NCBI GenBank assembly: GCA_028641055.1
Contig: CM054062.1
Location: 23,816,536-23,880,535, forward strand
DNA: 64,000 nt
Direction: 5' to 3'
From: Alopecurus myosuroides
Taxonomy: Eukaryota; Streptophyta; Magnoliopsida; Poales; Poaceae
The notes under the pieces were generated by a model. The model was not told the origin of the DNA. It saw only the letters and a program-made list of their open reading frames with translations, and did not search any database. Within the stretch, counting starts at the first letter, position 1; each line of letters starts with the position of its first letter. Of the stretch, positions 44,963 to 53,275 are shown piece after piece. A program made the translations under genes and the position numbers.

Positions 44963-46141
44963 ATGGCCTCATCATCACCTCACTCCAAGCGACTCACAAA
45001 TCCCTTTTCACTCGCTACCTTTCTTGTCATCGTGAGCTGCTGCACGCATCCCGCGCTTGCAGCTCGCGAGTTTTCCGCGGCCGGAGATGACAAAGCGATG
45101 AGGGAGCGGTACGAGAAGTGGATGGCGGAGCACGGTCGCACATACAAGGACTCGGCCGAGAAGGCTCGGCGGTTCGAGGTGTTCAAGTCCAACGCCCTCT
45201 TCATCGACTCGTATAATGCCGCCGCAGGGCCAGGGGGCAAGAGTCGCGCGAAGCTGACCACCAACAAGTTTGCCGACCTGACCGAGGCTGAATTGAGCAA
45301 CAAGCGTCATCGGCCACCACGTCCTCCATCTGCGGCAGTCCGGACCGGATTCATGTACGGGAACATGAGCCTTTCTGACGTTCCTGCCAATATAGACTGG
45401 AGGGTGAAGGGGGCGGTAACTCGTGTCAGGGACCAGGACCAAAACTTAACATGTGGTGAGCTTCAATTATCTTCGTTGGAACGTTGATGATTCTGCCGTT
45501 AAAGTAACATGGTTATTGATGCACAGCTGTATATGTATGCAGATTGTTGCTGGGCTTTCTCTGCAGTGGCAGCTGTGGAAGGCATCCACCAAATCAGAAC
45601 CAACAACCTGGTTGCCCTGTCGGTACAGGAGCTGGTGGACTGTTCCACCGGCGCGAACAACCGCGGCTGCAACCTCGGCGACGCAGACGAGGCCTTCCGG
45701 CACATCTTCCACAGCGGCGGTATAACCACCGATGATGCATACGGCTATGAGTCAAAGCAGAGCACCTGCCGCGCATCTGGAAAGCCGGTAGCGGCCACGA
45801 TCAATGGCTTCCAGCATGTTCCTCCGCAGAATGAGACCGCGCTCATGTTGGCCGTCGCCCACCAGCCAGTGTCCGTTGCCCTCGACGGAAAGAACAGGGC
45901 CATGTACCATTATAGTTCCGGGGTCTACGGTGCAGGCAGTGAGTTCTGTACCACGGACCTCAATCATGCCATGACAATCGTCGGCTACGGTACTGACGAG
46001 CACGGTACCAAGTACTGGCTACTGAAGAATTCGTGGGGAAGCGACTGGGGAGAACAGGGCTACTTGAAGATCGAGAGGGATGTGACATCCAGCACCGGCC
46101 TTTGTGGCCTTGCCATGCAAGCAGTCTACCCTATTGCCTAA
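44963..46141 (+). CDS. Papain-family cysteine protease (SAG39/senescence-associated type)
   Basis: Exons 44963-45455 and 45543-46141, 363 residues, phase-1 intron. Start chosen at the first ATG, giving a hydrophobic signal peptide (residues ~15-34) that ends near 'PALAAR'. The I29 inhibitor propeptide has a perfect ERFNIN pattern (residues ~66-88). Mature enzyme starts near '[11 protein letters not shown]'. Catalytic Cys is in 'CCWAFSA' (first codons of exon 2), His in '[11 protein letters not shown]', Asn in '[10 protein letters not shown]'. Known role: vacuolar or secreted proteolysis in senescence or stress. Odd points: a three-residue insertion in the oxyanion loop just before the catalytic Cys, and GCNLG where most family members have GCNGG. 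The frame is otherwise intact. A Harbinger element sits ~140 bp past the stop. Confidence 0.88.
45456..45542 (+). other. Intron of the cysteine protease
   Basis: 87 bp, GTGAGC...TGCAG; joins C-D-C-C-W-A-F across the junction, which sets the splice sites. Confidence 0.85.
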
Positions 46142-47040
46142 AGAAATAGTTTAAGCTACCGTTCGTGTGATGAGCATGCTCCTACGCAAGGAAAGATGAA
46201 TAACCAATGTCTTACTTACGGTACTATATTTCCCAAATAGGTTAGGTCGATTTTCTCCCCATGAATAGCTCAAATCAATGTTAGAGCATCTCTAGCAAAT
46301 CCCGCATTCCTAGCAAAACTGTATAGTAACCGTCGTTTCGCCGTTTCGGTCCGAAAACCCCGCAGACCAGATCCAGCAAAAGTGACCAGCCTACAAAAAA
46401 AATTAAGGGGCGCGGCAGTTTTCCCTGCGAAACAATGAAAATAAGGTTTCGCGACGCGACCTGGGGGTGCCCCCCTATTACACGGAAGTACTTGGCGAGA
46501 GGGACCTTTCAGCGCGTTGGCTGCTTCCCTCCTGTTTCCCCTTCCCGCCGCCACGACCGCCCTTTCCTTCGCCGCCCTAGATTCCGGCCGCCGAACACCC
46601 TCCTCACCGTCCCCTCCCCCGACGCACGTCACCGAAGGCCCTGCGCGTCCGGCCTCCGACAGCGGCGCCGGGTCTTTGTCGCCGCCGCCCAAGATCGAGG
46701 TCGTCCGGCGAAAGGGCATCCGCCACCGCGGCGCCGCCTATCGGGAATGACCCCCACCACACCAGCCTCTTGATCTTCTCAGGTGGAATTTGTCGCCTCC
46801 CCTTCGCCCCCACCCGCTCCGCCGCCCACTCTCATCCTCTTTCTTTCCGCGGATGGGATTGAGCTCAGATGAGGAATTTTTGCTCGCTGATTCTTCCTCC
46901 GACGACGACTCGATGTGGAGAACCTCCTGGCAAACCATCGACAACAGATGTTGGTGGGCGTGATGGCCATCAAGGAGTAAGAGGATCGACGAAGGAGTCA
47001 GCGGCGCGGATCGAAGGTAGGCCGCCTCTGCATCCCGCAC

Positions 47041-48174
47041 AATCGCCACCTCGGCAACGAACTGCTGATGCAGAACTACTTCGCCCAGCGGCCAATCTAT
47101 CCTGCCAATCTCTTCCGGCGAAGGTACCGAATGCGCCGATCCCTCTTTGTCAAAATAGTAGAGTCTTGCGAGTCAAATTCTCGCTATTTCACTTGCCGGA
47201 GGAACGTTGTTGGATTATTGGGATTTAGTGCGTACCAAAAGATATCCGCGGCCATGAGGGTTATTGCATACGGTATCGCTGCGGACTACGCCGGTGAGTA
47301 TCTTCGTATTTGTGAAGATACTACTATAGAGTCCGCGCGTAGGTTCGCGAAGGTTATGATCCGTGTGTCTGGTCCAACTTATCTTTGAGTACCAAACGAA
47401 GATGATCGAAGAGGTTGATGACGATGAATGAAAAGAGAGGTTGGCAAGGTATGCTAGGTAGCATAGATTGCACGCATTGGACTTGGAAAAATTGCCCCAA
47501 GGCTTGGCATGGGCAATATTGTGGCAAAAGCCGAGATGCAACAATTGTGCTTGAGGCCGTAGCGTCCGAGAATTTGTTGATACGGTATTGCCACTTCGGT
47601 TTGCCGGGCACCAACAATGATATCAATGTGTTGCAACGGTCACACCTATTTGGGAGGCTTGCTAGTGGTGATTCTCCTGCTTGCAACTTCACTGTGAATG
47701 GTAATGCCTACACTCAAGGGCACTACCTTGCCGGCGGCATTTATCCCCCTATGACTACTTTCACGAAAAGTATATCCAATCCAAGCACTAGGAAACAAAC
47801 TGAATTTGCTAAACAACAAGAGGCGTGCAGAAAGGATATTGAGAGAGCCTTTGGGGTTTTGCAATCTAGATTTGATATTGTTCGTGGGCCATCTCGTTTT
47901 TTGGGATAAGAAAATCCTCAACAACATCATGACATGTTGTGTGATTCTTCACAACATGATCATTAAAGATGAGTGAGATTTAAACTTGGAGTTCTTCTGC
48001 GACAATGTTGGTAGCCGTGTGAAGCTATCCATAAATCCTGACCGTATTCAACCTTTTCTGGAGTCCTACCGGCATATAGAGGACGCCCATGGGCACACCC
48101 AGCTGCAGCATGATCTCATTGAGCACATATGGAAGTTGCATGGGCAGTATAGTTTTTTATGTTCATCTATTTGA
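47041..48174 (+). pseudogene. Harbinger DDE transposase, frameshifted
   Basis: Three pieces. Piece 1 (47041-47388): 'LLMQNYFAQRPIYPANLFRRR', helix-turn-helix-like 'KISAAMRVIAYGIAADYAGEYLRI'. Piece 2 (47415-47909): first catalytic Asp in 'GSIDCTHWTWKNCP', second in 'GTNNDINVLQ', Glu in 'KDIERAFGVLQSRF'. Piece 3 (about 47905-48174): 'NIMTCCVILHNMIIKDE', reached by a frameshift in a T/G run. Frameshifts near 47405 and 47905 inactivate it, though all three DDE residues remain. Known role: cutting and joining element ends at TWA targets. Confidence 0.82.
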
Positions 48175-48382
48175 TTTTTGTGTAATTTGAACCATTCTTT
48201 TATTCCGAACAATTGTCGTATTGGATAATTTATTTAAATATTTCATTTGAACAGTTCTTGTAACTTTGAGTGCTGTAGTAATGTACAATAAACAAATATT
48301 TATATTTTAGTTCATGTTTGCATAAGAATTTGCTGAAGATTTTAGTATCAAAACCTACATATGCAAGTTCGGTTTTGGCTCC

Positions 48383-48461
48383 GGCAGAACATACACCGCA
48401 ACGTGGAACTGCAAAATATATATTCTATTTTGCAGTTCCGCATTACGGTGTATGTTCTGCC
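48383..48461. repeat. Inverted repeat (hairpin) in the Harbinger element
   Basis: Arms of about 34 bp: left GGCAGAACATACACCG... and right ...CGGTGTATGTTCTGCC with a short AT-rich loop. A third, direct copy follows the solo LTR at about 49790-49820. Confidence 0.85.
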
Positions 48462-49762
48462 TGTTGGAAATATGTCCTGGAGGCAATCATGTATGATGTA
48501 ATTCCCAATGTATTCATAAAGTTATTAAGTTGTCTTTTGGTTTGAACATCTGATATATGTCATTGAATATGTGATTCGATTGTGGAACTATGTATTCATG
48601 TTGTTCATACTAATTGTCCTTGGTCGTTAAGGTTCTGCTGGACACACACCCTAGACTAATGCGAGTGTTGGCTGATGACACGGCTCCACTTGTCATGGGC
48701 ATGGTGATGCCATTCCAACGTTCACGGACTTGGCTAAAGAGTTTAGCAAGTCGGACTGACCCACATTGAGATGCAACGATCAAGTCGTCATTTGCATGTC
48801 TCAATCAATGTAATCCTTAGACCTGAGGTTATCGCATAATCCGAGTTGTGGATCACCGACTTAGCTTCTGTCAAACGATGTTCTGTGACAAGGCAGTTAT
48901 AAAAGCAGAGTTCGGGTCGAATAAAAAGCAAGCTGCGTGATGTGGATAATCAAGATGAGATTTTGCCCCTCCGAATGGAGAGATATTCTCTGGGCCCTCT
49001 CGAGTGATATGATTCAGGAAGCATGGCCATGCGCGACTCAGTTAAGTGTTAACTGTGTCTGTTGACTAAGAGTTAGTCAGATGAATCATATATCACGGAC
49101 CGAGAAGAGAGTTAAGCTATTTGAGGGATGATGATAAATCGCCTATAGTTCGACAAGGTATATCGTGAGGCAAAAGGGACTAAGATGAATATCACATTGA
49201 AAGGTATGTCGTCATGACTCAATGGGACTTGGGAGTCGGCACGTTCTGCTAGGAGCCGCTACCGATTGATCGATTGAGAGTCGGACTCCAATCGTGTCCA
49301 AGTCGCCATGAGCCTGCAGGGTCGCACAATTAAGTGCGGGAGCAATCGTATTGGTCGGGTTGGACCCGAACAGGAAATGGACTGATTTGTGAGTCGGACT
49401 CACAGAGGGAATGGGTCACAAGTATTGTGAAGCCCACTACCATTCGCTATATAAAGAGGGACGCGGGTTGCCCAGCGGGCACGTTAGTCCACTCCCATGC
49501 GTTGGGAACCCTAGCCCCACTCAGTCCAGCCGTCGGAGCTCCTCCTCGTACGTGTGGATACCGACAGAGGTGTTGTACGTTCAGCACTTCGGTTCGCAGA
49601 TTGGATCGGCCGGATCGGATCGTGGGACTCCACTGCACCGACGTGCTTCATCGATAATCCGCAACCGCGCGTCTAGTGGTAATCATCGTGGCCTTCTACC
49701 TCGGCTAGATCTTGGAAGTACCGCGTAGGAATAAGTTTTGTTTATCTCTACGCGTTCCAACA
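48462..49762 (+). repeat. Solo LTR of a copia-type retrotransposon, 1301 bp
   Basis: TGTTGGAAATATGTCC...GCGTTCCAACA with a perfect TSD CTGCC (48457-48461 / 49763-49767). TATATAAA at 49448-49455 is a likely LTR TATA box on the plus strand. No internal region remains, so it arose by LTR-LTR recombination. Confidence 0.9.
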
Positions 49763-49923
49763 CTGCCTCAGCCAAAAATATATGTTTTGGAGTTCCGCAT
49801 TGCGGTGTCTGTTCTGCCGCAGCAAAAAATGGAGCTGCAAAGCGCTTTGCCGCGACCCTCATCCCAGGTTTGCGGACTAGCGAAATGCGGAATCTGCTAG
49901 AGGTTTGCGGGCTGGCGAAAAAC

Positions 49924-49943
49924 TAATATGGAACAGAGGGAGT
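49924..49943. mobile_element. Stowaway-type MITE end fragment
   Basis: 'taatatggaacagagggagta' has the right-end signature of the same MITE type as 50868-50970. No matching left end is found nearby. Confidence 0.45.
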
Positions 49944-49949
49944 ACATAT

Positions 49950-50042
49950 CGTTGATGGTATTCAAACAAATATAATACTTTATTAATACACTTATAAAAT
50001 ATTGTCATCACATGATTGTTTGTAGGGCATATTTCCAATAGA
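49950..50042 (-). repeat. Fragment of a BARE/Angela-type LTR start
   Basis: Minus strand 'TTGGAAATATGCCCTACAAACAATCATG' type sequence matches the known start of these LTRs, followed by AT-rich sequence; the leading TG and the rest of the LTR are missing. Confidence 0.45.
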
Positions 50043-50867
50043 AGTTGTAAGTTGCGAGAGAAGCATGCCATGTTTCTTTTGACAAAAAACGCCAAACACT
50101 TGGCAATTGCGTTGCTGCAAAACTTATATGCAGTAGAAGCTTGCCCTTTGATGTTTGTTATGGACATTGTCATCAACGTCCTCGACATTCATAAGCGTTT
50201 CGGCAACCCTAAAGGAGACAAAAAAAAAGATGGGGACATTAAGGGAACATATTATAATCAATTTGGGAGGTACATGAAAGAAAATAAACATATAACGCTT
50301 GCATTATAATGTGAACAACTAATAATAAACAAATATTATATTAGATCAATGGTGAGATGTTTAGTTTCTTGATTATCTAGCCTACTTGGCTATTTCTCTC
50401 TCGATTATGCTTATAGTTTATAATGAACATACTTATAAAGATCCAATGTTTTTAATAAATTGTAATACAATTTTGAAGACCCGGCAGTTATATGATCAGC
50501 AATAAACAAAGGGTCTACCACATCTGTGGAAATTTTTATTCGACTTGTCGTTTATTATGTCGTGTTATGCTTTAAATATCAAACATAAATATATGACAAA
50601 AAAATGAGAAATTAATAGAACAATACAATTTTTTGTAAACATTTACAGGGACGAGCTCCCCCATCCCAAGTATAATAGGGCGAGCTTGAAACATCGAAAT
50701 GTGAATTTGCTCAATGGAGCCCAGCCTCCAAAACGCTGCACTCGAAGAGAGATGCAGATGCTTATATTAACATAATATAACGCACTCTAAATGTAAAATA
50801 AGTATATAACCTAATAAATGAAGTCTTATATGGTATCACATGTATCTTACTACCCCGTACAAACATA
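50043..50867. other. Unassigned AT-rich stretch
   Basis: Short frames only (such as 50016-50309); no known domain or repeat structure seen. Confidence 0.3.
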
Positions 50868-50970
50868 CTCCATTCGTTTCATATTAGATGACTTTGAAAT
50901 GGGTGTATCTAGATAAATTTTAGTGCTAGATACATCTATTTGAAAGTGATCTAATATGGAACGGAGGGAG
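50868..50970. mobile_element. Stowaway MITE, 103 bp
   Basis: Terminal inverted repeats CTCCATTCGTTTCATATTAGAT and its near-complement at the right end (ATCTAATATGGAACGGAGGGAG), TA on each side (50866-50867 / 50971-50972). Confidence 0.85.
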
Positions 50971-51252
50971 TAGTAATATAGACGAGCCTCGTATGCATTA
51001 TACTAAGCTATCGTACTCTCCACTATATGACCGGACTTATCAACAACCTATATGTATATATATTAAAATCTTAGATAAATCATCACACTCCGTACATATT
51101 TTTTAGGTGTTTTGGCAAATCATTGGTTACGTGGGATGTTGGCACTTACCCTTTGTGCATAGCTGATACCAGTTGGGTGGTTTGGTGGAGGGCCAGTCTC
51201 GCCATCTGCGGAAATTAGGAGAACGCTTCCGTTAAGGACATCGACGATAGTT

Positions 51253-51256
<4 letters not shown>

Positions 51257-51302
<46 letters not shown>
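51257..51302 (+). repeat. Uninterrupted poly(A), 46 bases
   Basis: Pure A run after 'agttcagc'. It may be the tail of a retroposed sequence or an expanded homopolymer; no target duplication is evident. Confidence 0.9.
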
Positions 51303-51304
<2 letters not shown>

Positions 51305-51790
51305 TGATAATAAAGAGAGCTCAGCAATTTCAGCACTCTTCCGACAGATTAGAACTCTTAGTGTGGATGTGCTACTCACGAGCTCCCGAGCTTCCTGTCG
51401 AAGCGATCGCCGCGGGCAGGAAGGCCAGGGCTGCGCCGATCATAAGAACCAGAAGAAGAGCGGCACCGCGGGGAACAACCGGAGTCGGAGGAAGACGGAA
51501 ATAGCTCCACCCACGCGACATCTTTTATGCACTCTTTGGACGCTTGGTGCGGTGAAGGAATTTTTGCTGCTCTAATGGGGAGGCAATAAGCGCGGCGAGC
51601 TAGCTAAGACGAACCCGGTCTGCGTGGCCACTGTGCTTATGAGCCACACAGCCCCGCTGACCCGGTCGTCGTGCGTACCAACTGGTTTAATCGTTTGCAC
51701 CAACTGCAGAAAGTCCGTAGAAACTTTCCGTAAGTGTAGCATTATTGCTGCAGAAAAGTCTGACGAGTCCCCTACGCTACGCTGCTAAGC
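51303..51790 (+). other. Upstream region of the receptor kinase gene
   Basis: Mixed sequence with a GC-rich part (51380-51520); no supported frame. Confidence 0.3.
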
Positions 51791-51791
51791 T

Positions 51792-51801
51792 GCTATTTAA
51801 G
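51792..51801 (+). promoter_or_regulatory. Possible TATA box of the receptor kinase gene
   Basis: CTATTTAAGG, 51-60 bases before the ATG at 51852, so the leader would be short. Confidence 0.4.
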
Positions 51802-51851
51802 GAAAATCACAACTCAGGGCATAACAGCCTTGCAGTCCGTATCAACACGAG

Positions 51852-52913
51852 ATGCCTGCTGCAAGCACTCTCCTCACGGCCACCATCGTCTACTCTTTGT
51901 TGACGCTCTTTGCCCCCACTTATTCACTAGTTGATGAACCCAATAGAGACTTGGAGGCCCTCCTCTGCCTCAAGCGCCACCTCTCCCACAATCCCAAACC
52001 ACTAGCATCGTGGAACAATACGCTCCACTTTTGCAGTTGGCCCGGTGTCACCTGCGGCAAGAGACATCCGTCTCGCGTGACAGCGCTAGAACTAGAGTCG
52101 CGAGGGCTGGATGGACATATACCGCCCTGCATCGGCAACCTCACTTTCCTCACAGGAATCTACCTCGGGGATAATCTGCTGAGCGGTGGGATCCCGTCTG
52201 AGGTAGGCAACCTGCATCGCCTTGTTGTTCTAGGCCTTGAGTACAACAATCTTACTGGTGCGATACCCAACTCTTTGGCCAAATGTTTAAATGTCAGAGC
52301 TATCTTCCTCGACAGCAACAAGCTTCAAGGAAGCATTCCGGACGGGCTCGGAATGCTTCCTAAGCTGTCGGTTCTGTTTGCTCGTGGCAACAACTTGACG
52401 GGCAATATTCCTTATACACTTGGAAGCAGCTCGTCTCTCACCTATGTCATCCTCACAAACAACAGCCTAACCGGTGGTATCCCGCCTCTTCTAGCAAATA
52501 GTTCATCACTTGAAGCACTAGACTTGGAAAGAAATGACCTCACGGGAGAGATACCTCCTGCTCTCTTTACAAGCCCCAATCTTACCATCATAAATCTTGC
52601 ACGAAATCATTTTTGGGGGTCTATTCCACCTTTCTCACACTTGTCACCACTGGAGACTCTCTACCTGTCCTATAACAATCTCTCAGGCACCATACCTTCC
52701 TCCGTAGGAAACTCTTCTTCCCTCACATCACTTCTGCTTGCAGCGAATCACCTGCAAGACAGCATTCCATGGAGCTTAAGCACACTTCCCAATTTACAAG
52801 CACTCGACCTGAACGACAACAACCTATCTGGGACCGTTCCCGTCTCTCTCTACAACATATCTACGCTCACGTCCCTTGGAATGGGACTCAACGGCCTAGT
52901 AGGGGACTGTTAA
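51852..52913 (+). CDS. Truncated LRR product of the split receptor gene
   Basis: The frame runs from the native ATG through signal peptide and about 11-12 LRRs, reads one Cys codon of the LTR and stops at TAA 52911-52913, giving 353 residues. It would be a secreted LRR protein without membrane anchor or kinase. Whether it is made is unknown. Confidence 0.6.
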   Translation: MPAASTLLTATIVYSLLTLFAPTYSLVDEPNRDLEALLCLKRHLSHNPKPLASWNNTLHFCSWPGVTCGKRHPSRVTALELESRGLDGHIPPCIGNLTFLTGIYLGDNLLSGGIPSEVGNLHRLVVLGLEYNNLTGAIPNSLAKCLNVRAIFLDSNKLQGSIPDGLGMLPKLSVLFARGNNLTGNIPYTLGSSSSLTYVILTNNSLTGGIPPLLANSSSLEALDLERNDLTGEIPPALFTSPNLTIINLARNHFWGSIPPFSHLSPLETLYLSYNNLSGTIPSSVGNSSSLTSLLLAANHLQDSIPWSLSTLPNLQALDLNDNNLSGTVPVSLYNISTLTSLGMGLNGLVGDC

Positions 52914-53197
52914 CACCGCACTTCTCACAGGGATCTAATTCTCTTCAATTTAGATTACAGCCATGGATTCACACGGTTCTAGCCATTACAGAGGAGTAGA
53001 ACACGAGAGAGGAAGAAGAGAGACACAAGCAGAGAAGGCCGAAGCCGTTCCGTTCCAAGCCAAGTCCTTCGTAAGCCACGCCCCTTGTATTTGTAGCAGC
53101 TTCCTCACGCCGCTTCCCAGCAGCCTAGGCCCAATGGTGCCAGCCCATGGCCCAGCCCATGGCCCAGCCCAGGTAAGGGTAGGGGAGGTCGCTAACA
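52908..53197 (-). repeat. 3' LTR of the recent element
   Basis: TGTTAACACC...GTCGCTAACA on the plus strand. Includes three GGCCCAGCCCAT-type tandem words at about 53143-53172. Confidence 0.93.
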
Positions 53198-53210
53198 TTC
53201 CCCCCTCCTT
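53198..53210 (-). other. Polypurine tract of the recent element
   Basis: Minus strand AAGGAGGGGGGAA next to the 3' LTR. Just before it 'EVKPKFKEGG' can be read, a C-terminal-like remnant of the kind seen at gypsy pol ends. Confidence 0.8.
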
Positions 53211-53275
53211 AAATTTCGGCTTGACCTCAAGCCGATGACATGTCGAACCGCCAGGGTCCCATGGTACTTGATGCT

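Larger units (their letters stand above)
46284..49905 (+). mobile_element. Decayed PIF/Harbinger element with transposase and a solo LTR inside
   Basis: Left end TTA + GAGCATCTCTAGCAAATCCCGCATT. The right end near 49885-49905 has the inverted counterpart CTCTAGCAGATTCCGCATT but lacks the terminal GAGCAT, so it is trimmed and no right TSD is seen. Contains a GC-rich 5' region (46500-46850), a broken DDE transposase (47041-48174), inverted and direct copies of a ~35-bp subterminal repeat, and a solo LTR (48462-49762). Confidence 0.8.

Noticed and set aside
46270..46719. 149-codon minus frame at the Harbinger left end
   Set aside because: Spans the terminal repeat and GC-rich leader; no similarity to any element protein.
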